NCBI RefSeq assembly: GCF_003851125.1
Contig: NZ_BGOW01000017.1
Location: 62,001 to 126,000 of the forward strand
Length of the DNA stretch: 64,000 bases
DNA from: Sulfuriferula multivorans
GTDB lineage: Bacteria; Pseudomonadota; Gammaproteobacteria; Burkholderiales; Sulfuriferulaceae
Direction: 5' to 3'
The notes under the pieces were generated by a model that was not told the origin of the DNA, made no database searches, and worked only from the letters and a program-made list of their open reading frames with translations. Of the stretch, positions 15,574 through 23,537 are shown one piece after another; the first letter of the stretch is position 1, and each line of letters opens with the position of its first letter. A program made the translations under genes and the position numbers.

Positions 15574-15674
15574 AGCAACCCGATTGGAGATCGATATGCG
15601 AAAACTCATTTTATCACACCCCTGCGGAGCTTGTCATGAGCCAGCCCGCATTTAGACATCAGGAGCTGGAATAC

Positions 15675-16844
15675 ATGCCGCTCAAACTCAAGTCGATCAT
15701 GGCGCGCGCCAACCTGAGCCAGCATGATCTGGTCAAGCGTATGCCCGCCGGGCTGCGCGGCCCCACCTGCAGGCCGACGGTGAGCCGCATTCTCAACTGG
15801 GACGAATGGCCGGTGAACATCGACCGCGACAGCATCGTCGAGGCGGTGGAAGCGCTGCTGCGCGAGGCGCATGTATCCGAGGCCGACATCGCCCAGGCCT
15901 GGCAGCCGGACAGCCCGGAAGTGCGCTACCTGCATCCCAAATTCAAAAGCAAACCACCCTTAGGAGACGACCCGATGATCCACCGCAAGGAAGCACTGAC
16001 TGAGCAGGCCCGCAAACACTGGCGCTTATTCAAAGACCCGTTCACCGACGATATCAACGCGCCCGAGGATGTGTTCCTGGCCGATGACCAGCGCTATGTG
16101 CGCGAGGTGATGTACAGCGCGGCGCGGCACGGGCGCTTTGTCGCCATCGTGGGCGAATCGGGCAGCGGCAAGACCACGCTGCGGCGCGACATGATCGACC
16201 GCATCCGGCGCGAGCGCCTGCCGATCCAGGTGATCCAGCCGCGCACCATCGACAAGAACACGCTCACCGCCGGGGCGATCTGCGATGCCATCGTGCTGGA
16301 CATGCAGCCGCACGCCAAGCTGCGCCGCACCCTGGAAGGCAAGGCGCGCGAGGTCGAACGGCTGCTGACCGAATCGAGCCAGGGCGGCTACAGCCACGTG
16401 CTGATGATCGAGGAATCGCACGACCTGTCGGTGTCGACGCTGAAATTCCTCAAGCGGTTCTGGGAGCTGGAAGACGGTTTCAAAAAGTTGCTGGCCATCA
16501 TCCTGATCGGCCAGCCGGAGATGAAAAACCGCCTCGACGAACGCAACTTCGAAGTGCGCGAAGTGGTGCGCCGCTGCGAGCTGGTCGAGCTGCTGCCGCT
16601 GGACGGCAAGCTGGAAGAATACCTGACCCACAAGCTGCAGCGTGCCGGGGTGGATTACGCCAAGGTGTTCGCGCCCGGCGCCGCCGATGCCGCGCTGGCC
16701 AAGCTGATCCAGAAAGTCGGCAAGCACGACTACGTGAGCATGGCGTATCCGCTCGAAGTCAATAATTTAACCACGCGCGCGCTGAACGCCGCCGCCGCCA
16801 TCGGTGCCACCAGCATCGACGCGGACCTGATCAAGGAGCTGTGA
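15675..16844 (+). CDS. MuB-like AAA+ target-selection ATPase
   Basis: 389 residues from ATG 15675 (AGGAG 9 nt upstream). The N-terminal region (LKLKSIMARANLSQHDLVKR) is a helix-turn-helix. The AAA core has Walker A GESGSGKT at residues 160-167 and a Walker B-like LMIEESHD. It resembles the MuB/ExeA/TniB family, which binds DNA as filaments, brings target DNA to the transposase and gives target immunity. It overlaps the next gene. Confidence 0.87.
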   Translation: MPLKLKSIMARANLSQHDLVKRMPAGLRGPTCRPTVSRILNWDEWPVNIDRDSIVEAVEALLREAHVSEADIAQAWQPDSPEVRYLHPKFKSKPPLGDDPMIHRKEALTEQARKHWRLFKDPFTDDINAPEDVFLADDQRYVREVMYSAARHGRFVAIVGESGSGKTTLRRDMIDRIRRERLPIQVIQPRTIDKNTLTAGAICDAIVLDMQPHAKLRRTLEGKAREVERLLTESSQGGYSHVLMIEESHDLSVSTLKFLKRFWELEDGFKKLLAIILIGQPEMKNRLDERNFEVREVVRRCELVELLPLDGKLEEYLTHKLQRAGVDYAKVFAPGAADAALAKLIQKVGKHDYVSMAYPLEVNNLTTRALNAAAAIGATSIDADLIKEL

Positions 16845-17041
16845 TGGATAACCCGATACAAACCAATCGACGCCGTACCGAGATGAGCGAACTGCGCCGC
16901 CTGCTGGCGCTGGGCCGGGTGCTGGCGATGCTGGCCCAGCAATCCAATGATGAAACGCTGGCCGAACTCGGCGCGGCATGGGATCGCGAGCTGATGCGGT
17001 TACATTCCAACCAGCCTATTCAACCCTCCAGGGAGAACTGA
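16844..17041 (+). CDS. Hypothetical early protein
   Basis: A 65-residue helical protein (MDNPIQTNRRRTEMSELRRL), starting at the overlap with the ATPase stop. It has a leucine-rich helix but no domain I can name. It is part of the early operon. Confidence 0.5.
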   Translation: MDNPIQTNRRRTEMSELRRLLALGRVLAMLAQQSNDETLAELGAAWDRELMRLHSNQPIQPSREN

Positions 17042-17042
17042 T

Positions 17043-17345
17043 ATGCCTGCCACCCATCGCATCACCGACGACATCCACGACGGCGCCAACTGCCACGTAT
17101 ACGACAGCCTGCGCATCGCCAACCAGGCGCTGAAACTGCTCGACCACGACGGCTACACCGTCATCGATATGCGGATCGGCACGCGCAACCCGAAAATCTG
17201 GATCGCCGAGGCCCAGCGCGCCACGCGCGAAATGGACGGCGTGGTGTGCAAAACCGAGACCGTCGGCCAGCGCCGTTGCGAGGATTATTTCGCGCCGCGT
17301 TACGGCTGCGAGATCCACTGGCAACAAAACAGTAGGGCGCAATAA
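17043..17345 (+). CDS. Hypothetical early protein whose 3' end lies in a repeat element
   Basis: A 100-residue protein (MPATHRITDDIHDGANCHVY), preceded by GGGAG. Residues about 20-95 look like a small alpha/beta domain. The last codons and the stop (AGG GCG CAA TAA) come from the palindromic element at 17332-17399, so insertion of that element replaced the original C-terminus. The function is unknown. Confidence 0.55.
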   Translation: MPATHRITDDIHDGANCHVYDSLRIANQALKLLDHDGYTVIDMRIGTRNPKIWIAEAQRATREMDGVVCKTETVGQRRCEDYFAPRYGCEIHWQQNSRAQ

Positions 17346-17399
17346 CCAACGGGCATTGCGCCGGATATTTCATGCGGCGCAATAACGATTGCGCCCTAC
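17332..17399. repeat. REP/MITE-like palindromic element, copy B
   Basis: A 68-bp element, nearly identical to the reverse complement of 9456-9522. It starts GTAGGGCGCAATAACCAACG and ends GCGCCCTAC. It supplies the stop codon of the upstream gene and ends 26 nt before the next start. Confidence 0.85.
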
Positions 17400-17425
17400 C
17401 AATTACCCACTATTAGGAGATACCA

Positions 17426-18007
17426 ATGAGCGAACAACACAAATCACTGCGCGACGAGATCCTGTTCGTGCTGGGCCGCGCCAGCGCGCCGCTGAACACC
17501 GGCGAGATCTACGAGCGCTGCCAGCTGGCCGAGGAGGTCAAAGCTGTCGCCAATGCCGTGTGGGGATTGCGCACGGCCGGCAAGATCGAGCTGATCGATG
17601 CGCCCGGCCGCAAGGCTTACAAACTGGCGGACGGTACCAAGGTACCCGCGCCGGCGGGGCAGGCCGGGCGGCCCAAGGCGGCGGAACCTGTCGTCGGCGG
17701 TATCAATATCAATAACCAGTTGCCGGTGACCGAGAGCGATCCAGCGTTCGATCGCGTCGTGCACCAAGCCGAGCAGGCAGTAAAAATCGCCAATGCTATC
17801 CAGCATGACGTGGCATTTGTCGCGGCCAAAGCCATCCCGGCGTTCCTGCTCAAGCCCGAGCCGATCAAAGTGCCCCACCCGCCGCGCTTCCTGGTCGACG
17901 ACGCCGGCGCGCTGGAGATCGAGGACGACGACACCACGCTGCGCATGGAAGCCCGCGACGTCAAGCGCCTGCTCAAGTTCCTGACAGCCGTAAAGGAATT
18001 GGCATGA
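17426..18007 (+). CDS. Winged-helix early protein
   Basis: A 193-residue protein with an N-terminal winged-helix-like region (LRDEILFVLGRASAPLNTGE, VANAVWGLRTAGKIEL). A flexible Ala/Pro linker and a C-terminal part with an acidic patch (LEIEDDDTTL) follow. It is likely DNA-binding. It overlaps the next gene by 4 nt. Confidence 0.6.
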   Translation: MSEQHKSLRDEILFVLGRASAPLNTGEIYERCQLAEEVKAVANAVWGLRTAGKIELIDAPGRKAYKLADGTKVPAPAGQAGRPKAAEPVVGGININNQLPVTESDPAFDRVVHQAEQAVKIANAIQHDVAFVAAKAIPAFLLKPEPIKVPHPPRFLVDDAGALEIEDDDTTLRMEARDVKRLLKFLTAVKELA

Positions 18008-18198
18008 GCAGCATCGCCAGCATCCGCATTTCGATGGGATGGGTCGACCCCAGCAATCGCGAGAAATGCGCCAACTGCAAATGGGTGCGCGAGGACAATC
18101 CTTCGTCCGGACGCACGTTCCCGACCTGGTACTGCACCAAGGGCAATTTCCTGACCCCGGCCAATGCGACGTGCCACAACTGGACGCTGCAGAAATGA
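18004..18198 (+). CDS. Small four-cysteine protein
   Basis: A 64-residue protein with Cys22, Cys25, Cys44 and Cys57 (KCANCKW, TWYCTKG), a probable zinc-binding knuckle. Its end overlaps the HNH gene (ATGA). The function is unknown. Confidence 0.6.
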   Translation: MSSIASIRISMGWVDPSNREKCANCKWVREDNPSSGRTFPTWYCTKGNFLTPANATCHNWTLQK

Positions 18199-18833
18199 AA
18201 AGGAAGCCCTGGACATCAGAACAGGACGCGCTATTACGCGCCCGCTATCCGCATGAAAAAACCGAACGCCTGGTTGAGGCGCTGGGCCACAGCATCGCAT
18301 CCATTTACCAAAGGGCCGCGAATCTCGGGCTGCGCAAAACGCCGGCATTCCTCGCCAGCCCGGATGCCCGGCGCCTGGATGGGAAGATCGGCGCGGCGGG
18401 ACGGTTAAAGAAAGGCCACGTACCCTGGAACAAAGGCATGAAGGGACTGCAGATGGGCGGCGTAGCCACGCAGTTCAAACCCGGCCACCGGGGCGGGAAA
18501 GCGGTCGATCTGTATCAGCCGATCGGCGCCGAGCGCATCAGCAAGGACGGCTACCTGCAGCGCAAGATCAATGACGACATGCCGCTGCAAAAGCGCTGGC
18601 GCGGCGTCCATATCCTCGTCTGGGAAGCGGCCAACGGCCCGCTGCCGGCAGGCCACGCAGTGACTTTCAAGGATGGCAACAAATCCAATATCACGCTGGA
18701 CAACCTGGAGCTGCTCACCCGCGCCCAGCTCATGGCCAGGAACACCATCCACAACCTGCCGGAGGAGCTGCGCGACGTGATCCGGCTCAACGGCGTCATC
18801 AGGAGAAAGATCAATGGCACACGACATCAATGA
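18195..18833 (+). CDS. HNH endonuclease
   Basis: 212 residues from ATG 18195. The N-terminus resembles a Myb/SANT-like DNA-binding region (PWTSEQDALLRARYPHEKTE). The C-terminal HNH_3-type motif is visible around residues 135-185 (GVHILVWEAANGPLPAGHAV, NITLDNLELLT). It may be a free-standing homing-type nuclease or one acting in phage DNA metabolism. It overlaps both neighbours. Confidence 0.8.
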   Translation: MKRKPWTSEQDALLRARYPHEKTERLVEALGHSIASIYQRAANLGLRKTPAFLASPDARRLDGKIGAAGRLKKGHVPWNKGMKGLQMGGVATQFKPGHRGGKAVDLYQPIGAERISKDGYLQRKINDDMPLQKRWRGVHILVWEAANGPLPAGHAVTFKDGNKSNITLDNLELLTRAQLMARNTIHNLPEELRDVIRLNGVIRRKINGTRHQ

Positions 18834-19053
18834 ACTGCGCAAACACCTGTTTGCGACTATCGAAGCGCTGAATGACAAGGATAAACCGATGGACATCGAG
18901 CGGGCTCACGCAGTCGCTGAAATCGCGCAGACGATCATCAACAGCGCCAAAGTTGAAGTGCAATACGCGGCAGCGAGCGGCGCAAAGGTCAGCAATTTTA
19001 TTGGGCTCGATGCACCGAAAAACGGTGTGACCACTCACAGGTTGGGCAACTGA
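18814..19053 (+). CDS. Hypothetical early protein
   Basis: A 79-residue helical protein (MAHDINELRKHLFATIEALN) that overlaps the HNH gene by 20 nt and touches the next start. The pattern with ERAHAVAEIAQTIINSAKVE is common in small phage proteins of unknown role. Confidence 0.6.
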   Translation: MAHDINELRKHLFATIEALNDKDKPMDIERAHAVAEIAQTIINSAKVEVQYAAASGAKVSNFIGLDAPKNGVTTHRLGN

Positions 19054-19601
19054 TGAGAGTCGGCTGCCCCAACTGCGGCGCCGAGACCAGCCTGGACGCG
19101 CTGATCCAGCATGACGCGGCGCGCACTGCGCTGATCGAGGCGCTGGGTCTGTCGGTGCCGCTCGGCAAATTGCTGATCCAGTACCTCGGCCTGTTCCGCC
19201 CGGCCAAACGCCAGTTGACGATGGACCGTGTGGCCAGCTTGCTGGCGGAGCTGGCGCCGCAGATCCATGCCGCGCGCATCAGCCACAACGGCAGCGTGTA
19301 CGCGGCGCCTGTTGAGGTGTGGCGCACGGCGCTGGAGCAGATGGTGGCCGGGCGCGACAAGCTGAGCCTGCCGCTCAAATCGCACGGCTACCTGCTGGCG
19401 ATCATCGCCGGGCAGGCCAACAGCCAGGCGGCGCGCAGCGAGAGCCAGAACAACCGCCAGCGCGCCGGCATCACGCCGGTGGCGCAGCACGCCTCGCACC
19501 GGCCATTCAAGGCCGCCGAGGCCGGCGCGCAATCGAGCCCGGAAACCGCCGCCGCCGCATTGGCGCAGGCCAAATCACTGATCAAGGGAGGCAAACCATG
19601 A
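19053..19601 (+). CDS. Zinc-finger-type early protein
   Basis: A 182-residue protein with an N-terminal CPNCG knuckle (Cys5, Cys8). A helical region and a low-complexity, probably disordered C-terminal third follow. It is likely nucleic-acid-binding. It lies in the early operon, overlapping its neighbours by a few bases. Confidence 0.6.
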   Translation: MRVGCPNCGAETSLDALIQHDAARTALIEALGLSVPLGKLLIQYLGLFRPAKRQLTMDRVASLLAELAPQIHAARISHNGSVYAAPVEVWRTALEQMVAGRDKLSLPLKSHGYLLAIIAGQANSQAARSESQNNRQRAGITPVAQHASHRPFKAAEAGAQSSPETAAAALAQAKSLIKGGKP

Positions 19602-19915
19602 AAACCCAAAACGACCTGCTCGGCGTGCTGTCGCGCCACATCGGCCGCGAGCGTGCCGCCGGTGCCGCCGCGCTGGCGCGCGAGCTGGGCATCGACACGC
19701 GCCAGCTGCGCAAGCTGGTATCGGAGCTGCGCCTGGAGGGCATCGCGGTGTGCGCCCATCCGCGCGACGGCTACTACATCGCCGAGACGGTGGAGGAGCT
19801 GGAAGAGACCTGCCAGTTCCTGCACGCCCGATCCATGCACGCGCTGACGCTGGAATCGCGCCTGCGCAAAATCCCGCTGTCCGACCTGATCGGCCAGCTC
19901 CACCTACGCACTTAG
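19598..19915 (+). CDS. Winged-helix early protein
   Basis: 105 residues from ATG 19598 (GGGAGG upstream). The segment ALARELGIDTRQLRKLVSEL and the following AVCAHPRDGYYIAETVEEL form a winged helix of the kind seen in phage early regulators. The target is unknown. Confidence 0.65.
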   Translation: MKTQNDLLGVLSRHIGRERAAGAAALARELGIDTRQLRKLVSELRLEGIAVCAHPRDGYYIAETVEELEETCQFLHARSMHALTLESRLRKIPLSDLIGQLHLRT

Positions 19916-19924
19916 GAGCACACC

Positions 19925-20155
19925 ATGACCTGGACCAAGACCGCAGAGAAACAACCCATGCCACTGCACGACGTGCTGATCGCGCACGTGTGCGAAATCG
20001 ACGACGAGCCGATTGTCGAGATCGCATTCCTCAGCAAAACCGGCCAGTGGCGCATCAGCAACGCCGCCGCCACGCCGATCGCACCGCCGCCGTTCTGGCA
20101 GTTCAAGCCCGCGTTGCCGCTGGCCTTGCAGCCGATGCAGCAGGAGGCCGCATGA
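19925..20155 (+). CDS. Hypothetical early protein (DUF551-like style)
   Basis: A 76-residue protein starting MTWTKTAEKQPMPLHDVLIA. The W...-P motif, followed by a beta-strand pattern and FWQFKPALPL near the end, resembles short DUF551-type phage proteins. That likeness is tentative. It overlaps gam by 4 nt. Confidence 0.55.
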   Translation: MTWTKTAEKQPMPLHDVLIAHVCEIDDEPIVEIAFLSKTGQWRISNAAATPIAPPPFWQFKPALPLALQPMQQEAA

Positions 20156-20658
20156 GCAAGCGCATCAAGGCCAAAGCCAGCACCTACGTGCCGCAGTCGC
20201 AGGACGATTGCGCGGCCGATATCCGCCGCATCGGCGACCTGAGCCGCGAGCTGCTGCGCGGCACGACGGCGATGAACGACGAGATCGCCGCCATCACCGA
20301 GCGCTACCAGCCGCTGCTGGACACCCTCAAAACGCAGATCGAACCGCTGCAGGCCGGCGTGCAGACCTGGTGCGAGGCGCACCGCATGGAGCTGACCCGC
20401 GACGGCAAGGTGAAGAGCGCCAATTTCACCACCGGCGAGGTGCAGTGGCGCAGCCGTCCGCCCAGCGTATCGGTGCGCGGCGCGGAGGCGGTGATCGAGG
20501 TGTTGAAACGGCTCGGTCTGGCGCGCTTCGTGCGGACCAAGGAAGAGATCAACAAGGATGCGATTTTGAACGAACCCGCCGCGCTGCAGGGCGTGGCCGG
20601 GATCAGCATCAACAGCGGTATCGAGGATTTCGTGATCACGCCGTTCGAGGCGCAATAG
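20152..20658 (+). CDS. gam: Gam host-nuclease inhibitor
   Basis: 168 residues with AGGAGG before the ATG. The helical hairpin region (ITERYQPLLDTLKTQIEPLQ) and VRTKEEINKDAILNEP match the Mu Gam family, Ku-like proteins that bind double-strand DNA ends and protect them from exonucleases. Its place in the early operon fits. The following 160 nt hold no convincing gene. Confidence 0.85.
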   Translation: MSKRIKAKASTYVPQSQDDCAADIRRIGDLSRELLRGTTAMNDEIAAITERYQPLLDTLKTQIEPLQAGVQTWCEAHRMELTRDGKVKSANFTTGEVQWRSRPPSVSVRGAEAVIEVLKRLGLARFVRTKEEINKDAILNEPAALQGVAGISINSGIEDFVITPFEAQ

Positions 20659-20772
20659 ATTCATAACCCCAGGCGCAGGTGGGGATGTAACCACGCCAGC
20701 CGGTGCGGAAACCGCAAAGGGCCGCCTCCACGCAGTACAAATAGGCCGCCGTGAACCGGCACCACGAATTTA

Positions 20773-20810
20773 GTAGGGCGCAATAACCAACGGGCATTGC
20801 ACCGGATGTT
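20773..20810. repeat. REP/MITE-like element, half copy C
   Basis: It begins GTAGGGCGCAATAACCAACG and continues as in copies B and D, but stops after the first arm. It lies just upstream of the gene at 20823 and seems to have lost its second arm. Confidence 0.75.
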
Positions 20811-20822
20811 AAGGAAAAAACA

Positions 20823-21029
20823 ATGTGTGAATGCAGAGCAAAAATCAACGAAGCCATCGCACCGAAAAACGGCCGTATTGCAACGGTTATGAGGATAAGC
20901 AAGGACATGGCCCATCTATCCAGCCATTTGGTCGTGGCGGTGGAAAAGATCGACAAGACAAAACGCAAACCCGTCCCGCTGGTGGTGGCAAACTATTGCC
21001 CGTTTTGCGGCGAGAAGGATGCAGGCTGA
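20823..21029 (+). CDS. Small cysteine-rich protein
   Basis: A 68-residue protein with CEC at residues 2-4 and CPFCG at 59-63, a probable zinc ribbon. AAGGAAAAAAC precedes the ATG. It lies in the early operon and its function is unknown. Confidence 0.6.
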   Translation: MCECRAKINEAIAPKNGRIATVMRISKDMAHLSSHLVVAVEKIDKTKRKPVPLVVANYCPFCGEKDAG

Positions 21030-21045
21030 GGCCAGGGAGAACATC

Positions 21046-21429
21046 ATGCCAGCACTCAATTTCAAAGCCGAATTCGCCGATGCGGTCAAGCGCCTGGAAA
21101 AGCGCCAGACCATCCGCGCACGCGGCAAGCGTAAGCCGCCGCGTGTAGGCGATCCGCTGATGCTCTATACCGGCATGCGGCAGGCTGGCTGCAGAAAGCT
21201 GCTGGATGCTGTCTGTATTGCCATTGATGGTATCAGCATCAGTACCCGGAGCAAGACTGTGCAGATGCCTTATATGTTGGAAAATGGGGAGTCGATGTGG
21301 GCATTACTGCCAGACCATGAGATCGAGGCACTGGCAAAGGCCGATGGCTTCGCTTCTGCGGATGCGTTTTTTGCCTGGTTTGGCAAGACGTATGGCGACA
21401 GCTTCAGCGGCTATGTGATCAAGTGGTAA
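21046..21429 (+). CDS. ASCH-domain-like protein
   Basis: 127 residues from ATG 21046, preceded by GGGAGA. The start MPALNFKAEFADAVKRLEKR followed by QTIRARGKRKPPRVGDPLML is the hallmark of the ASCH/PUA-like fold, which binds RNA or nucleotides. Phage ASCH proteins are of unknown or varied function. It is encoded just before gemA. Confidence 0.7.
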   Translation: MPALNFKAEFADAVKRLEKRQTIRARGKRKPPRVGDPLMLYTGMRQAGCRKLLDAVCIAIDGISISTRSKTVQMPYMLENGESMWALLPDHEIEALAKADGFASADAFFAWFGKTYGDSFSGYVIKW

Positions 21430-21436
21430 TGCAGCC

Positions 21437-21835
21437 ATGACTACTACCAACCCACGCACCAAAGAGCTCGCCGCCATCCACGTGGCCAAGCGCGACCTGC
21501 GCCTGACCGACGAGGAATACCGCGACATCCTGTTCGTGGTGGCGCGGGTGAAATCGGCGTCGGACCTGGACCATGCCGGGCGCCGCCTGGTGCTGGACCA
21601 TTTCCGCAGCCGCGGTGCATTGGGCGGCAAGTCGTGGAAGCGCACGCCGGACGATCCGATGCTGAACAAGCTCAAATCGCTGTGGCTGGAATTGCACACG
21701 GCGGGCAGGGTCAACCACGTGGACGGGCTGGATGCGTGGGTCAAGCGCACCACCCGGGTATCCAGCCCGCGCTGGCTGAACAGCAAACAGATGACCACCT
21801 GTATCGAGGCATTGAAAAAATGGCTGAAGCGCTGA
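21437..21835 (+). CDS. GemA/gp16 family regulatory protein (DUF1018)
   Basis: 132 residues, with LAAIHVAKRDLRLTDEEYRD and LGGKSWKRTPDDPMLNKLKS, clear signatures of the Mu gp16/GemA family. Mu GemA modulates host gene expression and DNA topology. It lies directly before the Mor-type gene, as in Mu, with overlapping ends. Confidence 0.85.
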   Translation: MTTTNPRTKELAAIHVAKRDLRLTDEEYRDILFVVARVKSASDLDHAGRRLVLDHFRSRGALGGKSWKRTPDDPMLNKLKSLWLELHTAGRVNHVDGLDAWVKRTTRVSSPRWLNSKQMTTCIEALKKWLKR

Positions 21836-22176
21836 TCAACGCCGAACCGGACAATTATCCGGAGATCCTAAGCGATGCGGCGATTCAGATCGCCGAGGCG
21901 CTGATGGCGCACGGCCTGGATGAGTCGGCGGCAGGCGAGATCGCCGACGCGGCGGCCGAGCGCATGCGCACCCACTGGGCCGGACAGCTGGTGTATATCC
22001 CATCGGGCCAGCAATACGAGATCGGCCTGCGCGACGCGCAAATCCTGGGCGAATTCAACGGCCGCAACCACAGCCAGCTGGCGCGCAAGTACGGGCTGAA
22101 CATCACCTACATCTACCGGATCGTGAAGCGGCGCATCGCCGAGGAGCGAGATAGGCGGCAGGGGAATTTGATTTAG
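21820..22176 (+). CDS. Mor/C-type transcription activator of late genes
   Basis: 118 residues. The Mor pattern is clear: an acidic helical N-terminal half, QLVYIPSGQQYEIGLRDAQI, then FNGRNHSQLARKYGLNITYI with a C-terminal HTH and a basic end. Mor and C bind dyad sites as dimers and activate promoters lacking a good -35 box. The palindrome at 22604-22619 and its twin at 9407-9422 are the likely targets. Only one such activator is seen, so it may do the work of both Mor and C. Confidence 0.87.
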   Translation: MAEALINAEPDNYPEILSDAAIQIAEALMAHGLDESAAGEIADAAAERMRTHWAGQLVYIPSGQQYEIGLRDAQILGEFNGRNHSQLARKYGLNITYIYRIVKRRIAEERDRRQGNLI

Positions 22177-22227
22177 GAGAGGAAAGACGAGGGCGGTTCC
22201 AAGCCCTCCAACGTTTGAATTAACCGG

Positions 22228-22246
22228 CTGGCCGTCTTTCGGCCAG
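22228..22246 (+). other. Hairpin in the gap after the activator gene
   Basis: CTGGCCG, a 5-nt loop and CGGCCAG form a stable stem. There is no T-tract, so it is a weak terminator candidate or an mRNA stabiliser. The gap 22177-22289 holds nothing else recognisable. Confidence 0.35.
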
Positions 22247-22289
22247 TCCGGGTTGAATGATTTGTTGGGCACTGGCCGGAGAGGAAATT

Positions 22290-22550
22290 ATGAACACGAA
22301 CCAACTTGCAGCAGCGCTACGAAACAAAGCGGAAGAGGTGCGCGAAGTAGGCGATGAGACACAACACGATCAGTTGATGCGCGATTCCTCATACCTATTG
22401 CGCGTGCTGGCCAATGTAGTTGATGGGATGCCGTTGGCCAAAGCTTTTGGCTCGCCCGGCGACTGGGGATACGACACACAGATTGGACAAGCACTGGCCA
22501 TGCCTGCGGTGCCCAAAACCACCATAGACACCTCCCCAATGGTGGTGTAG
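22290..22550 (+). CDS. Hypothetical protein before the lysis promoter
   Basis: An 86-residue protein (MNTNQLAAALRNKAEEVREV) with GGAGAGGAAATT before the ATG. It is a helical protein with a polar, Pro/Thr-rich tail. It lies between the activator gene and the late lysis promoter. No family is recognised. Confidence 0.55.
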   Translation: MNTNQLAAALRNKAEEVREVGDETQHDQLMRDSSYLLRVLANVVDGMPLAKAFGSPGDWGYDTQIGQALAMPAVPKTTIDTSPMVV

Positions 22551-22603
22551 AAAAATATACCATATAAATTTTTATAACCAGTAAGTCAGGGCCTGAATCC
22601 AGA

Positions 22604-22619
22604 TTTAGACCCGTCTAAA
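22604..22619. promoter_or_regulatory. Late-promoter palindrome upstream of lysozyme
   Basis: TTTAGACCCGTCTAAA has 7-bp arms. It lies exactly 34 nt before the lysozyme ATG. It matches 9407-9422 in arms, length and distance to the gene. No -35 box is obvious; CAATACT (22641-22647) could be the -10. It is the probable target of the Mor-type protein. Confidence 0.7.
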
Positions 22620-22653
22620 ATCCCTCCCGCGCGCGCAGGCCAATACTGGCTGC

Positions 22654-23115
22654 ATGAGACGCGCATCCGATTCGATCATCCAGTTTATCCAGGCCGAGGG
22701 CAACGAGGGTTTTCGCGCCCGCCCCTATAACGACGGCGGCGGGGTGATGACGATCGGTCATGGCCATGTGATCCGCAAGCACGAAAAATTGCCTGTCCCG
22801 ATGACCCGCGCGCAGGCGGATTTGCTGATGCGCAACGACCTTGCGCCGGTTGAAATTTATCTCTCGGCCATCGACACCAACCTGCCCGTGCCGCTGACCG
22901 GCAACCAGTTCGACGGGCTGTGCTCGCTGGTATTCAACATCGGCCTGGACCAGTTCGAAGATTCCACGCTGCTGAAAAAACTGCGCCGCGGCGACATGGC
23001 CGGTGCCGCCAGCCAGTTCAACTGCTGGATCTACGACAACAAAAAGAAAATCGCCGGGCTGGTCACACGCCGCGCTGCCGAGCGCGCCATTTTCGAATCG
23101 AAAGATGATGGCTGA
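22654..23115 (+). CDS. Phage lysozyme (GH24 endolysin)
   Basis: 153 residues. The T4-type catalytic triad is visible as E18 (NEGFRARPYND), D27 and T33 (MTIGHGH). No signal or anchor segment is present, so it needs a holin for release. It is the first gene after the late palindrome. No ribosome site is evident, and the ATG may be very close to the transcription start. It overlaps the next gene. Confidence 0.9.
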   Translation: MRRASDSIIQFIQAEGNEGFRARPYNDGGGVMTIGHGHVIRKHEKLPVPMTRAQADLLMRNDLAPVEIYLSAIDTNLPVPLTGNQFDGLCSLVFNIGLDQFEDSTLLKKLRRGDMAGAASQFNCWIYDNKKKIAGLVTRRAAERAIFESKDDG

Positions 23116-23350
23116 GCATGATCCCGGCCGCTATGTATTCACCCGCCGTATCTGCGTGCGCATCCGCGGCCGCGTGCATGCCTGCCATATCGACGATGCC
23201 TCGGCGCAGGGGGATGCGGTAACGATGGGCGCAGCGTGCGCGTTGCGCGACCTGTATGGCGAGCTGGGCGTGTCCGTCGAGCCGACGTTCGATGTCAATT
23301 ATTCAACCACTTATTGCGAGGCCGGCGATGACGGATGCGATGCCCAATAA
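23108..23350 (+). CDS. Hypothetical lysis-cassette protein
   Basis: An 80-residue protein (MAEHDPGRYVFTRRICVRIR) with several cysteines and no hydrophobic anchor. It is encoded between lysozyme and the holin-like gene, overlapping both. The function is unknown. Confidence 0.6.
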   Translation: MAEHDPGRYVFTRRICVRIRGRVHACHIDDASAQGDAVTMGAACALRDLYGELGVSVEPTFDVNYSTTYCEAGDDGCDAQ

Positions 23351-23537
23351 AAAGCCCTGGTGGCATAGCAAGACGCTGTGGTTCAACGCCGCCGCCGCCG
23401 CGCTGGTAGCGCTGGAGGCCAACACCAACCTGCTGCAGCCGTACCTGCCGGTCAATTTTTACAGCGCGCTGGCCGTGGCCATGCCGATCGTCAACGCGGT
23501 GCTGCGCATCGTCACCACGCAGGGGCTGAGCAAATGA
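23328..23537 (+). CDS. Holin-like membrane protein
   Basis: A 69-residue protein with a polar N-terminus (NKKPWWHSKTLWFN) and two hydrophobic segments (about residues 19-30 and 42-62). Size, topology and position after lysozyme suggest a holin. Holins have little sequence conservation, so this is by context. Confidence 0.6.
   Translation: MTDAMPNKKPWWHSKTLWFNAAAAALVALEANTNLLQPYLPVNFYSALAVAMPIVNAVLRIVTTQGLSK

Noticed and set aside
13737-15578. 613-codon minus-strand open frame opposite the transposase
   Set aside because: It is a GC-rich codon shadow. The plus strand has the DDE motif, HTH, ribosome site and operon context.
20659-20822. Minus-strand coding remnant after gam
   Set aside because: The frame runs through the REP half-element and has no start signal. 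I see nothing supportable in this gap apart from the repeat.
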